This document shows, piece by piece, positions 25,920 to 37,500 of a DNA stretch of 64,000 bases. Under the pieces are notes generated by a model. The model worked only from the letters and a program-made list of their open reading frames with translations. It was not told the origin of the DNA and did no database searches. Position 1 is the first letter of the stretch; each line of letters begins with the position of its first letter. The translations under genes were made by a program, and so were the position numbers. Source of the stretch: AP-15 sp963774345 (GTDB lineage: Bacteria > Pseudomonadota > Alphaproteobacteria > ATCC43930 > CGMCC-115725); contig CAVZFB010000016.1 of the NCBI GenBank assembly GCA_963774345.1, forward strand, positions 62,001-126,000, in the 5' to 3' direction.

Positions 25920-28099
25920 GCCTGGGCGGAGCGCCGTCGCGCCTCTTCGACGACCAATGCAGTCCGGCGCAATTCCGAGCCCTCGATGATATTCTCGATG
26001 GTGCGGCTCAGGTGCCGGCGCCAATTGGGATGCCCGTCGATCGTGCCGGGCAGGTTCGCCTGCTCGGTTTCGCCGACCACGTCTTCGAGCTGAACCAGCA
26101 TCAGCCGAGCCCGCGAGCGGGCGAGAAAACATTGGATCGCGTTTCCGAGGTTGGGCGAATAGGTTGGCTCTCCGCCTTCGGAGAGACACCGACCGAGGTC
26201 TTCTGGCTCCAACAATCCCTCGACGACGAGCGCTTGCAACAGCAGGCGGCGGTCGCGGCTGCGCGCGGTCTCCTCGGCCGTTTCGGTGGCCGCGTCGGGA
26301 TACAGACCGAGCTGCCGCCGCTGGATGATATCGCGACCGAGCCAAAACCCTGCGAGGGTGGCGAGGTCGTGGGTCGCGGCCGAGGCGGCGGCAAGCGGGG
26401 GGTATTCGGCCGGTGTCGCGAAGCCGCCGTCGTGGTGCCGCTCGAACATCATAATGCGATAGGACAACAGATTGGCCGCCCGCATCGTCTCGCGAAACCC
26501 CGGTGGCACCGTGCCCAGATCCTCGCCGATCACCGCGCAGCCATGCCGGCAGCTTTCGAGCGCGACGAGTCGCAGCAGATCATCGAAAGGATATTTCACG
26601 TAACAGCCGTCGGTCGCCGCCATTCCGTTCGGTATCCAATAGAGCCGGTTCAGCGACATGACATGATCGATCCGCAGAATCCCTGCATGCTGCATATTGG
26701 CGCGAAGGCAGGCGATGAACGGTGCGAAACCTTGGCGCTGCAATACCAGGGGGTTGATTGGCGCCAGCCCCCAATTCTGCCCGGTGCGGCTCAGCGGGTC
26801 GGGGGGCGCGCCGATCGAGGCGCGCGGCGCCACCAGCTCCTGATCGGCCCAGGCCTCGGCCCCATTCGGGTCGGCGCCGACCGCGAGATCGCGATAGAGG
26901 CCGATCGACAGCCCGGCCTCATGCCCGGCTAGGGCTGCGACGGCGAGCTGGCGATCCGCCTCCCATTGCAAAAACTCAAAGAACTCGACGCGGTCGCGAT
27001 GGGTGGCAGCGAATTTAGCGACTGCTGACGAGCGTGGGTCGCGCATCGGGGCTGGCCAATTGCGCCACGAGAACCCGCGCCGTTCGCGGCAATAATGCTC
27101 ATGCAGCGTCTCGAAGATGGCGAAATCGCGCAGCGATCGCCCTTCCCTTTGCTGAAATCGGCGAAAGCTCGCACCGAGCCCCGTGCGGGCGGCACCGTCG
27201 CCGTCGAGATCGAGCCCCTGAAAGCGAAGCCACAACGCCTCAAGCACCGGTCTTTTGCAGGCAGCTACTGCGCCGTAGTCGATCAGCTCGGCCGAGCGTG
27301 CTGCCCAGCGGGTGGCGCCGAACCATTCTCCCGCGATCAATGCCTGCACGCGTTCGTCCTCGGCAAAGCCGGGCATCGCGGTGGGGTCGACGTATAAATA
27401 GTCGAGCCGTGTTCGGCTTGAGGGCGCATAGGGGCTGAAATGCAACGGCTCTGCCATGAACCGCGCGTGCAGCGGATTGATGCCGAGCGCAGCGGCACCA
27501 CAGCCGCCCGCGGCGGTGGAGATCGACGTAAGATCGGTAAGGTCGCCCATTCCCCAATCACGCGCGCTGCGCAGACCGTATAGCTGGCAGGTCAGCCCCC
27601 AGCTGCGCGCGCCCGTTCCGAGCTGCGGCGGCAGATGGCACCGCGCAGGCGCAACGATCAGATCGAGCTGCGCCGCAAGGCCGCCGGCCTCTAGCGCTAG
27701 CCGGTGATAGCCTGGCGGTAGCCCCGCGGGCAGCGGCAGGATGAATCGCTCGCCCACAAATCCGGATTTTACGGCCACTTTGCCGACGCGCTCTTCTCCG
27801 CCTTCGAGACGGCAAGTCCAGTTGATCTCACGGCAACGAGCCGGCAGCCGCACCGCCAACTCCGGGCGAGTCTCTTCGAAATGGACAAGGTGCGCCGGGG
27901 CGAGCCCCAAAGGGGGCCTTCGACCGCGCTCCTCCAGCTCTGCGGCAGCCTTTACCGGGTTTGACGGCAGACCGAACGCGCCGATCAGGGCCAGCAGGGT
28001 TTCGTCCGAAGCTTCGCGGGTCTGGCCGAGGGCATCGGTATACCGCGTCTCGATGCCGACGAGTCCGGCGAGGCGGACCAGCGCAGCGCGGTCGGTCAT
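25916..28099 (-). CDS. malQ: 4-alpha-glucanotransferase (amylomaltase)
   Basis: MalQ transfers alpha-1,4-glucan segments between chains and frees glucose, recycling the short maltooligosaccharides left by debranching and by TreY/TreZ. This is the long proteobacterial form of about 727 residues, with an N-terminal region of about 180 residues before the GH77 barrel. GH77 blocks are RSWGLTCQLYGLRSARDWGMG, the nucleophile region ILRIDHVMSLNRLYWIP, CAVIGEDLGTVPPGFRE with the acid Glu, and SAATHDLATLAGFWLG. I chose ATG 28099 (MTDRAALVRLAG), 4 nt after the treZ stop; the open frame extends to 28183 but would overlap treZ. It overlaps treY by 4 nt at its own stop. Confidence 0.95.
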   Translation of the reverse strand: MTDRAALVRLAGLVGIETRYTDALGQTREASDETLLALIGAFGLPSNPVKAAAELEERGRRPPLGLAPAHLVHFEETRPELAVRLPARCREINWTCRLEGGEERVGKVAVKSGFVGERFILPLPAGLPPGYHRLALEAGGLAAQLDLIVAPARCHLPPQLGTGARSWGLTCQLYGLRSARDWGMGDLTDLTSISTAAGGCGAAALGINPLHARFMAEPLHFSPYAPSSRTRLDYLYVDPTAMPGFAEDERVQALIAGEWFGATRWAARSAELIDYGAVAACKRPVLEALWLRFQGLDLDGDGAARTGLGASFRRFQQREGRSLRDFAIFETLHEHYCRERRGFSWRNWPAPMRDPRSSAVAKFAATHRDRVEFFEFLQWEADRQLAVAALAGHEAGLSIGLYRDLAVGADPNGAEAWADQELVAPRASIGAPPDPLSRTGQNWGLAPINPLVLQRQGFAPFIACLRANMQHAGILRIDHVMSLNRLYWIPNGMAATDGCYVKYPFDDLLRLVALESCRHGCAVIGEDLGTVPPGFRETMRAANLLSYRIMMFERHHDGGFATPAEYPPLAAASAATHDLATLAGFWLGRDIIQRRQLGLYPDAATETAEETARSRDRRLLLQALVVEGLLEPEDLGRCLSEGGEPTYSPNLGNAIQCFLARSRARLMLVQLEDVVGETEQANLPGTIDGHPNWRRHLSRTIENIIEGSELRRTALVVEEARRRSAQA

Positions 28100-28103
28100 A
28101 TCC

Positions 28104-29910
28104 CTAGGCGGCCGGTGCCGCGTGAAAGAAACTAGCGCTGATCGGAGCCCCCGGCACAGCAGACGAATAGAGCATCTGCCCACCCCTCGCTTCCTCGGGG
28201 AGCGGCACGGTCCGGACAGAGAAATTCGCGACGAGGATTAGCCGCGAGCGGTCGCCGAGCTGCCACTCGACGATGACCGCCTGCGGCCCCAGAGTACGGT
28301 ACCGGCCGGCAAAGGGCGGCATTCCGATAAGCCGGGGCACAATCTCCCGCCTCCGGATTTCCAGCAACGCCCGGTATCGGGCAAGCCAGCGAGTATGGTC
28401 TGCCTGTTCCGGTTCGGTCCAGTCGAGTTTCGACATCGCGAATGTCGCGGCATCGGTCGGGTCGGGGATGCGCTCGCGCGCGGCCTCGTCTTGAAATTCA
28501 GGGAAATGAGCGAACTCGTGGCGCCGCCCCTCGCGCACCGCTTCGGCGAGATCCGGGCCGAAATCGCAGAAAAATGCGAAAGATCGCCGGCTCGCCCATT
28601 CCTCGCCCATGAACAACAGCGGGATCTGGGGCGACAGCAGCACGATCGTCGCGCCGGCATGCAAAGCCGGCTCCGTTACTTCAGAAGCGAGCCGCGTCCC
28701 GAATGGATGGTTGCCGATCTGATCGTGGTTCTGCAAAAAGGCGACGAAAGCGGTCGCGCGGCATTTCGGCGGAGGGTTCTCCGCGGCGCCTGCCTCCGCG
28801 AAATGGCGACGGCTCGCCCTGATAGGCAAACCCCTCGGCCAAAGCGCGGCCAAGGTGTGCCGCCGGCGCAATCGCGTAGTCGCCATAAAACCCTGCGGTC
28901 TCGCCGGTGATCAACACGTGCAAAGCATGGTGCAGATCGTCGTTCCATTGGGCGTTGAAGCGCTCGATCCGCCCGTTTCGCCGCGCTAGACGGCGCGCCT
29001 CGTTGCGGTCGTTTTCGAGGACCAGGTGAATTTCGCGATCCTGGATGCGCCTGCCGTACCGTTTCGCCGATTTCGTCGACGATGTCGGGCCGGCTGTCGT
29101 CGAATATGGCGTGGACCGCATCGAGGCGCAGCCCGTCGAACTGGAACTCTTCGAGCCAATAAAGCGCATTGTGGATGAAAAAATCGCGCACCGGCCGGCT
29201 CTGCGGCCCGGAGAAATCGATCGCCGCGCCCCACGGCGTTTGGTGGCGCTCGGTAAAGAAGTCGGGTGCGATCGCCGGCAGATAATTCCCTTCGGGGCCG
29301 AAATGATTGTAGACGACATCGAGCAGGATCGCGAGACCGCGGAGGTGACAGGCCTCGACCAGCCGCTTCAGCTCCTCCGGCCGGCCGTAACGCGACGATG
29401 GGGCATATGGAAATACCCCGTCATAGCCCCAGTTACGCTCGCCGGGAAATTCGGCGATCGGCATCAACTCGACCGCGGTAGCACCCAGTCGGCACAGATG
29501 ATCGAGATGTCGCATCGCGCCGTCGAAATCGCCGGTTTCGGAAAAGGTGCCGAGATGCAGCTCGTACAGAACGATCTCTTCCCATCGCCGTCCCCGCCAG
29601 TCGAGGTCGTTCCACTCGTAGGCCTCGGGGTCGACGACCTCGCTCGGACCGTGGACCCCTTCGGGCTGACGACGCGACGCCGGGTCGGGGAAGGCGCTGC
29701 CGTCGACGACGTAACGATAGCGGCTGCCGGGCCGGGCGGTTGCGGTCGTCAGCACCCACCAGCCTTCGTCTTCGCGGACCATCGGCACCGTGCTCGACCA
29801 TGAGCCTTCAAGGCGCAGCGACACGGCTTCGGCGCGAGGCGCCCACAGTCGGAAGCGAACCCCGTCGGGGGTCGTTCGGCGCCAAAGGGAAGCTCATGCC
29901 GGCGGCGCAT
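28104..29910 (-). CDS. treZ: Maltooligosyl trehalose trehalohydrolase (frame broken)
   Basis: TreZ hydrolyses maltooligosyl trehalose, the TreY product, to release trehalose. The reassembled protein begins MRRRHELPFGAERPPTG at ATG 29910, overlapping the glgX end by 17 nt. After a missing base in a GGGG run near 29862 it continues VRFRLWAPRAEAVSLRLEG. GH13 blocks are ILLDVVYNHFGPEGNYL, FDGLRLDAVHAIFDDS (nucleophile Asp) and, after a break at about 29052, REIHLVLENDRNEARRLA (acid Glu). A further break near 28760 precedes TAFVAFLQNHDQIGNHPFGT. The C-terminus includes PLLFMGEEWASRRSFAFFCD. At least three frame breaks divide the gene, yet every segment is well conserved. The gene stops 4 nt before malQ. 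Confidence 0.88.
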
Positions 29911-32152
29911 CGTCGCTCCCCGGGATCGGCGTCGGCTCCAAAAAATCCGCGTTGTTCGTCTGCGTACTCCGGCGGGGCGGCGATCTCGGGGTCACTCTGC
30001 GGTTTCGCCGGCAGTTCCGGGCGCGGCGCGCGGTTGATGAACAGGGCAAAGGAATGCGGCTGCAACCGGTAGACCTCGCCCGGCGCATAGAGCTTTGCGT
30101 CAGTGACGCGCCCAGTCGGCCGAGAGGTGTCGACCAGCGGCTCCCACGACATCGGCGCCGCCAGATCGGGAATGCGGAAATCGAGATCGCCGTAATAGGC
30201 GTTCATCATCACCAGAAAGCTCTCGTCGATGTCGCGTTGGCCGCCCGGGGTAAAGAATTCGCCGGCGGCACCGCTCAACACATAGCCGAGCGACAGCGCG
30301 ACCGGATTGCTCCAATCCTCGGGGGTCGCCTCTTGGCCCGACGGGGTGATCCAGGTGATGTCCTTGACCCCCGCCTCGGACAGTACTTCGCCGCGAAGAA
30401 AGCGCGGGCGCGAAAAGACCCGATGGCTGCGGCGCAGATGTATCAGATAGCTGACAAACTGGCCCAACTCCTGGTCCTCGGGCCTGATATTCTCCCAATC
30501 GGTCCAGGAGATTTCGTTGTCCTGGCAATAGGCGTTGTTGTTGCCTTGCTGGGTGCGCCCTATTTCGTCGCCGGCGAGCAGCATCGGCACGCCCAGCGAC
30601 AGCAGCAAGGTCGCCAGCATGTTGCGCTTTTGCCGGTCGCGCAGCGCGACGATCTCGGGGTCGTCGGACGGCCCTTCGACCCCGCAATTCCAGCTGAAAT
30701 TCGCGTCGGTGCCGTCGCGATTGTCTTCGCCATTGGCCTCATTGTGCTGCTCGTTGTAGCTCACCAGATCCTGCAAGGTGAACCCGTCGTGAGCGGTGAT
30801 GAAATTGATGCTGGCCCAAGGTCGGCGCCCGCGATAGCCGAAGATGTCGGACGAGCCGGCGACGCGCGATGCGACATCGGCGACCAAGCCCTGATCACCC
30901 TTCCAGTACCGTCTTAGCGTGTCGCGATATTGGCCATTCCATTCCGCCCAGCCCGGCGGAAAATTGCCGAGCTGATAGCCGTACGGGCCAAGATCCCAAG
31001 GTTCGGCAATCAGCTTGACGCCGGCCATGACCGGGTCCTGCCGCACCGCGTCGAAAAATGCGCTGCCCTGACCGTAATCGCCGTTCTCGCGGGCGAGCGT
31101 CGTGCACAGATCGAAGCGGAAACCGTCGACGTGCATTTCCGTCGCCCAATAACGCAGCGAGTCCATCACCAGCTCTAACACCCGCGGGTGATCGAGGTTC
31201 AATGTGTTGCCGGTGCCGGTGAAATCCTGGTAAAAGCGCGGATCGGCATCCAAACGGTAGTAGGACACATTGTCGATGCCGCGAAACGACAGCGTCGGGC
31301 CGAGATGATTGCCTTCGCCGCTGTGGTTGTAGACGACGTCGAGGATGACCTCGATCCCGGCATCGTGCAGCCGTTTGACCGTGGTTTTGAAGTCGGCGAT
31401 CGTTCCGGTCGACAACAGGCGCGGGTCGGGCGCAAAGAAACCGATCGTATTGTAGCCCCAATAATTGGCGAGATGGCGTTCCACTAGATGGCGGTCGTCG
31501 ACCGCAGCGTGGATCGGCAACAGCTCGACCGCAGTGACGCCGAGCCCGACGAGATAGTCGATCATCGCCGGTGAGGAGAGGCCGGCGAAGGTGCCGCGAT
31601 GCTCGGGATCGACGTCGGGATGACGTTTGGTGATCCCGCGCACACTGCAGCTCGAGAATGATCGTCTCTTCCCATAGGATCTGCGGCCGGCGCTCCTCGC
31701 CCCAGGTGAAGGCGGGCTCGATGACCCGGCATTTCGGAATAAAGCGCGCATTGTCGCGCCGGTCGATCGCCAGATCCTCGCGCGGGCCGCCGACGCGATA
31801 GCCGAATACCGGGTCGGCCCAGCGCAGCGCTGCCGTGGAACGACTTCGCATAGGGATCGATCAGCAGCTTGTTGGGATTGAAACGGTGCCCATTGGCCGG
31901 ATCGTACGGCCCGTAGACTCGGTAGCCGTAGAGCAGGTCGGGGCGCGCATCCGGCAGATAGACGTGCCAGACCTCGTCGGTGTATTCGGGCAATTCAATC
32001 CGCGCTTCTTCGCGCAGGCCGGTGCGGTCGAACAGACACAGCTCGACTTTCTCGGCATGAGCCGAAAAAAGCGCGAAATTCACGCCCTTGCCGTCCCACG
32101 TCGCTCCCAGCGGATACGGGCGGCCCGGCCACACCTTTGTCGGCGATGCCAT
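29894..32152 (-). CDS. glgX: Glycogen debranching enzyme (GlgX/TreX type, frame broken)
   Basis: The enzyme hydrolyses alpha-1,6 branches of glycogen and supplies linear chains to TreY or MalQ. The N-terminal CBM48 domain is GRPYPLGATWDGKGVNFALF. Breaks near 31835 and 31650 (one extra base each) separate HGSAALRWADPVFGY and VRGITKRHPDVDPEHRGTFA. The GH13 core is then continuous: LGVTAVELLPIHAAVDDRHL, ILDVVYNHSGEGNH, DGFRFDLCTTLARE (nucleophile Asp), LIAEPWDLGPYGYQ (acid Glu) and INFITAHDGFTLQDL. Near 29943 a run of six A (plus strand) appears to carry another extra base; in the corrected frame the protein ends LEPTPIPGSDDAPPA at 29894. The gene starts 97 nt after the glgB stop, the largest gap in the operon, which could hide a secondary promoter. 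Confidence 0.9.
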
Positions 32153-32249
32153 CGCTTGTCTCAGCGTGCGAACAATGTGCAGGGAAACCCGTAGCCTAAT
32201 ACACAGACATATCGCGGCATCGACGGCATGAAGCTCGGCCTTTGGACAG

Positions 32250-34547
32250 CTAATCAGCGGTGAAGATCAGGACGCCGAGCGGCGGCAGCCGCAGGCGGAT
32301 CGCGTGCTGGTGGCCGTGCATCGGGCGCGGCTCAGCGTGAACTTCACCGGCGTTGCCGACCCCGCTGCCGCCATATTCGAGAGCGTCGGTGTTGATGCGC
32401 TCGCGGTAGCGGCCGGGGCGGGGAACCCCGATCCAATAATCCTCGCGCGGCACCGGCGTAAAATTGCACACGACGACGGCAAGCTCGAGTGGATCGCGAC
32501 CGCGCCGCAGATACGACACGACGCTCTCGGCCGCATTGGCGACGTCGATCCATGCGAAACCGTCGGGATCGCAGTCGAGCCGATGCAGTGCCGGCGTGCC
32601 GCGGTAGAGATGGTTCAGATCGGCCACCAGCCGGCGCACCCCTTCATGCAGCGGCTCGCCCAGCAGCTGCCAATCGAGACCGATATCGTGGTTCCACTCG
32701 CGCTGCTGGGCGAACTCGTCACCCATGAACACCAGTTTCTTGCCGGGATGGGTCCACATGAAGGCGAAATAGGCGCGCAGATTGGCAAAACGCTGCCATC
32801 GGTCGCCGGACATCTTGCTGATCAGCGAACCCTTGCCGTGGACGACCTCATCGTGACTGAGCGGCAGAATGAAGTTTTCGTGAAAAGCGTAAAGCAGGCC
32901 GAAGCTCAGGTCGTTGTGACTGTATTTTCGGTAAATCGGATCGGTCGACATGTAGCGCAGCGTATCGTGCATCCAGCCGAGGTTCCATTTGTAACCGAAG
33001 CCGAGCCCGCCGACATAAGTGGGACGCGACACCATCGGCCAGGCGGTCGATTCCTCGGCGACCGAGGTGGCGCCGCTCGCCTCGCCGAAGACCAGCTCGT
33101 TGACCCGCCGCAAAAACGCGATCGCCTCGAGGTTCTCCCGTCCGCCAAAAGCATTCGGGATCCATTCGCCCGGCGGGCGGCTGTAATCGAGATACAGCAT
33201 CGAGGCGACCGCATCGACCCGGATGCCGTCGATGTGAAATTCGCGCAGCCAATACAGTGCGCTCGACAGCAGAAAATTTGCGACCTCGCGGCGGCCGAAA
33301 TTGTAGATCAGGGTGTTCCAGTCGCGGTGGAAGCCCTGACGCGGGTCGGCGTGCTCGTAGAGCGCGGTACCGTCAAATCGTCCGAGCCCATGCGGGTCGT
33401 TCGGAAAATGGCCGGGGACCCAATCGAGCAGCAGACCCAGTCCGGCGCCGTGACAGGCCTCGACCAGGGCTCGGAAATCGTCGGGGGCGCCATAGCGGCT
33501 GGTCGGTGCGAACAACGAAATCGGCTGATATCCCCAAGATCCGTCGAACGGATACTCCATGATCGGCATGATCTCGATATGGGTAAATCCCATTTCGACG
33601 ACATAAGGAACGAGCTGTTCGGCAAGCTCGCGATAGGTCAGATAGCGGCCCTGCTCGGCGAGGTTGCGGCGCCATGAGCCGAGATGAACTTCATAGACCG
33701 AGATCGGGGATTCTCGATCATTGCGGCGCCAGCGCTCCGCCATCCAGGCGCCGTCCTGCCAGACATGGCGCGACGGGTCGGCGACGACAGACGCCGTCCC
33801 CGGCGGCTTCTCGGCTCGCTCGGCTTGAGGATCGGCCTTCAGCGGCAGGAGCTGCCCGTCCGGCCCGTGTATTTGGTATTTGTAGAGGTGACCTGGCCGC
33901 AACCCGGGCACGAATAGTTCCCAGAGGCCGCTGGGCCCACGGCGCCGCATCGCCATCCGGCGTCCGTCCCAGGCGTTGAAATCGCCAACGACACTGACCG
34001 CTTGAGCATTGGGCGCCCACACGGCAAACGCAATGCCCTCCACGCCTTCATGGACCATGGGATGCGCGCCGAGTTTTTGATAGCTTGCCAGATGGTTGCC
34101 TTCGGCGAGCAAATAGATATCGAGCTCACCCAGTACCGGAGGGAAACGGTAGATGTCGTCGAACTCGCGGGCGACCCCGCCGCTCGACACCTGCAGCCGA
34201 TAGCGAAACGGCTCCTGCCGGCCGGGGATCTCGGCAACGAAGAAGCCCTCGCGATCGACCCGCTCCCCGTCGGCTGCGATTTGCCCGGTGGCGCTGTCGA
34301 CGACCGACATCTTCTCTGCGGCCGGTAATATCGCCCGCACACATATCCCAGCGGGGATCTTATGCATCCCGAGGAACGCAAACGGGTCGCCGTGCCGCGC
34401 CTCGACAATCGCCGCTATCTCGGGGTCCCGCCCAACCCGGTTTGGCTGGTCTGCGGCAGGCCCGACCCGGTCAAGGTCGAGCGGATCAGCCCGGCCGACA
34501 TTTTGGCGCTCCGCCTCGGCGCCGACCGGATCATCGCGCTTCGCCAC
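32250..34547 (-). CDS. glgB: 1,4-alpha-glucan branching enzyme
   Basis: GlgB introduces alpha-1,6 branches into linear glucan, here probably the chains made by GlgE. The 765-residue form has an N1 module (PEIAAIVEARHGDPFAFLGM), a CBM48 module (GIAFAVWAPNAQAVSVVGDF) and the GH13 barrel. Catalytic blocks are HIDGIRVDAVASMLYLDYSR (nucleophile Asp), SVAEESTAWPMV (acid Glu) and ILPLSHDEVVHGKGSL. VFMGDEFAQQREWNHD near the end is also typical. It starts 17 nt inside the end of the maltokinase module and is intact. Position right after treS-maltokinase and glgE is a usual arrangement for the GlgE pathway. Confidence 0.97.
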   Translation of the reverse strand: MAKRDDPVGAEAERQNVGRADPLDLDRVGPAADQPNRVGRDPEIAAIVEARHGDPFAFLGMHKIPAGICVRAILPAAEKMSVVDSATGQIAADGERVDREGFFVAEIPGRQEPFRYRLQVSSGGVAREFDDIYRFPPVLGELDIYLLAEGNHLASYQKLGAHPMVHEGVEGIAFAVWAPNAQAVSVVGDFNAWDGRRMAMRRRGPSGLWELFVPGLRPGHLYKYQIHGPDGQLLPLKADPQAERAEKPPGTASVVADPSRHVWQDGAWMAERWRRNDRESPISVYEVHLGSWRRNLAEQGRYLTYRELAEQLVPYVVEMGFTHIEIMPIMEYPFDGSWGYQPISLFAPTSRYGAPDDFRALVEACHGAGLGLLLDWVPGHFPNDPHGLGRFDGTALYEHADPRQGFHRDWNTLIYNFGRREVANFLLSSALYWLREFHIDGIRVDAVASMLYLDYSRPPGEWIPNAFGGRENLEAIAFLRRVNELVFGEASGATSVAEESTAWPMVSRPTYVGGLGFGYKWNLGWMHDTLRYMSTDPIYRKYSHNDLSFGLLYAFHENFILPLSHDEVVHGKGSLISKMSGDRWQRFANLRAYFAFMWTHPGKKLVFMGDEFAQQREWNHDIGLDWQLLGEPLHEGVRRLVADLNHLYRGTPALHRLDCDPDGFAWIDVANAAESVVSYLRRGRDPLELAVVVCNFTPVPREDYWIGVPRPGRYRERINTDALEYGGSGVGNAGEVHAEPRPMHGHQHAIRLRLPPLGVLIFTAD

Positions 34548-37500
34548 CGGGCCCCGCTTTTGCCTTGTTCAAAATGCCAAGGATGCCTTCGAGCGGGATA
34601 TCGACCCATAGCGGCCTGTTGGCCAGCTCGTAGGACACCTCGTAGACAGCCTTTTCGAGCACAAAGAATGTCGTCATCGCACGCGCCTGCTTCTTGCTCG
34701 CTGGATAGGCGGCGCAACCGCGCATCGTCTTACGGTAGGCGGCGCGAAACCCGTCGACCGCGCGCTGGCGCCAAGCTTCGGCGAGCTGCACCATTCGCGG
34801 CTCCGCGGCGGGACGGGTCGCGGCCAGATGACGCACCGCGGCGACCGCAGCGTAGTCAAAGGAGCGTATCATGCCGGCCACATCGCGCAGCGGCGAGCTC
34901 TTGCTGCGACGCGCTGAAAGCGGCCGTGAAGGCTCGCCTTCGAAATCGACGATGAAGAAGTCGTTCTGCACGACGATCACCTGGCCGAGGTGGTAATCGC
35001 CGTGAAAGCGCGTCTTCTGCGCTGCGACCTCGTCGGGGAGCAAGCCACGGATATGACTTAGCAGCAGGTCGCGCAGGGCCAGCAGACGCTCGGCACCCTC
35101 TCGCGCCCGATCGGGCAGTCGCGGCAGCTCGCGCTCGAGTTTTGCCAGCATCGCGGCGGCCTCGGCGTCGAGCGCTTGGCGCCACTGGGCGATGTCGTCC
35201 GGCGTAATCGGCTCAGGCTGGAAACCAGGTTCGTCGCCCGCGTGCTCGGCCAAGGCGCGGTGCATCTCGGCGGTGCGAATACCGATCTGGCGCGCCAAGG
35301 TCAGAAAGAAGTGATCGGGGTCGGGCAGCTCGGACGACCGTTGGTCGGTCGAGATCAGCGAGTCGTCGAGGTACCGGGTCAGGTAGTTCAGTGCCTGCGT
35401 CCAGCCGTCGCCCTGATTGCGGACAAAGCCGAACAGCACGCCAACAGCCATCGTCTGCGGCGTGGGCTCGCCGTCGAGCGCCAGCTCGATCGTCGCCAGC
35501 GGCGGCGGCGTATTGGCGAACCCGGCGCGCTCGACCAGGAACCGCGACATTTCTATTTCCGGGTGCGGGCCGGGTTCGAGCCGGCGGTAGAGCTTGAGCA
35601 TTCCATATTCGTCGAAGAACACCGAGCTGTTCGATTGCTCGACGCTACCGCGGCGAACCGTCAGCCGTTGCGGTACCGCCGCCTGCTGGTAACTCCGGGT
35701 CTTGGCGCAGCGGATCTCGCCACGGTCGAGTTGCAGTCGGCTTTCACCGGCGATCGCATCCATCATTGCCAATGCGAAACCGTCCTGCGACAGCGCATCG
35801 ACCAAGGCGCCCTCACGGCGGAACTGGCGCAACTCGGCAAGCGTAACCGGAACGAGCCCTTGGCGCAGCTCGCTCTCGGCCGGCGACCAGATCGCGGCGA
35901 GCGGCAGAAAATAGTGCTGTTGCTCTCCCTCACCGAACGCCGTCTCGACGACGGTCGCCAGAAAGCTCTCCAATGCCGCGCCGTCTTCCGCCGGGCGCGA
36001 CGATCTCGCCGCTAGCTTCGACCGACACCTTTCGGATGCGCCGGTCCTTAGCCGCAAACCATCGCTGACGCGCCAGAAACGCCGGCATTATTTCGCTTTC
36101 GAGTTGCACCAGATTGTGCTGGCGGAACAAGTCGGCCCAGCCCTGTGGCATTACCAGGGTGACAAATTCGGGCGGCGAGGATTGCAAATTCCCCGTCTCC
36201 TGCGTGCTCGACAGCAGCTCGAACCAGAAGAAACTATGAGCTTGAAGGGTCAGCAGATACGGGAGGTCGCCGATGGACGGGAAGACGCTGCGCCCGAGCA
36301 ATTCGACGGGCTGCCGGCCGCGAAATTCCGCGAGGTCGAGCTCGACCGCTTGAGGCGAGCGCGAGAGGTTAGCGACGCACAGGATGACCTCGTCGTCCAG
36401 GCTGCGCAGGTAGGCGATGACTTTTCGGTTCGAGGGGTAGAGAAAGCGCAATGTGCCACGACCAAAAGCGCTGCGCGACCGCCGTGCTGCGATCAAACGC
36501 TTCATCCAATTCAGCAGCGACGAAGGCGAGCGGCTCTGCGCCTCTACATTGACCGCCTCGAAGCCGTAAACCGAATCCATGATCGGCGGCAGATAGAGGC
36601 TGGCGGGGTCGGCCCGGGAAAACCCGCCATTGCGGTCGAACGACCACTGCATCGGCGTGCGCACACCGTCGCGGTCGCGCAGAAAGACATTGTCGCCCAT
36701 GCCGATCTCGTCGCCGTAATAAAATACCGGGGTGCCCGGCATCGAGATCAACAGCGCGTTCAATAATTCGATCCTGCGGCGGTCATTCTCCATCAACGGC
36801 GCCAAACGCCGGCGGATCCCGAGATTGATCCGGGCGCGCCGATCCGCCGCATAGTGGTTCCATAAATAGTCGCGCTCTCGATCGGTGACCATTTCCAAGG
36901 TCAGCTCGTCGTGATTGCGCAGAAACACCGCCCATTGGCACGAGCCCGGGATGTCCGGGGTCTGGCGCATGATGTCGGTGATCGGGTGGCGGTCCTCGGT
37001 CGAAACCGCCATGTAGATGCGCGGCATCAGCGGAAAATGGAACGCCATGTGACATTCGTCGCCGGCGCCGAAATATTGCAGCACGTCCTCTGGCCATTGA
37101 TTGGCCTCGGCGAGCAGCATGTGGTCGCCATAGTGTTGGTCCAGCTCGCGCCGCAACCGCCGCAGGATCTCGTGGGTCTCGGGCAGGTTCTCGTTGATCG
37201 TGCCCTCGCGCTCGATCAGATAGGGCACCGCGTCGAGCCGCAACCCGTCGACGCCGAGATCGAGCCAGAACCGCATCACGTCGGCAACCGCGCGAAATAC
37301 GCGCGGATTGTCGAAATTGAGATCAGGCTGATGCGAGTAGAACCGGTGCCAGTAATAGGCCTGGGCCATCGGGTCCCACGCCCAATTCGATTTTTCAGCG
37401 TCGACAAAGATAACGCGGGTTTCGGCGAACTTCTGGTCGGTATCGCTCCAGAGATAAAAGTCGCGCAGGTGCGAACCCGGCTTCGCCTGGCGCGCGCGCT

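Noticed and set aside
29808..29897. A separate treZ start at MSFPLAPNDP
   Set aside because: That frame ends at once. The correct N-terminus in another frame begins MRRRHELPFGAE and matches the family.
29790..30917. A 375-codon plus-strand frame opposite glgX and treZ
   Set aside because: It is a shadow of conserved minus-strand enzymes, with no start signal or motif.
32304..33677. A 457-codon open frame on the plus strand opposite glgB
   Set aside because: It lies fully antisense to an intact, highly conserved glgB and has the composition expected from the opposite strand of a GC-rich gene.
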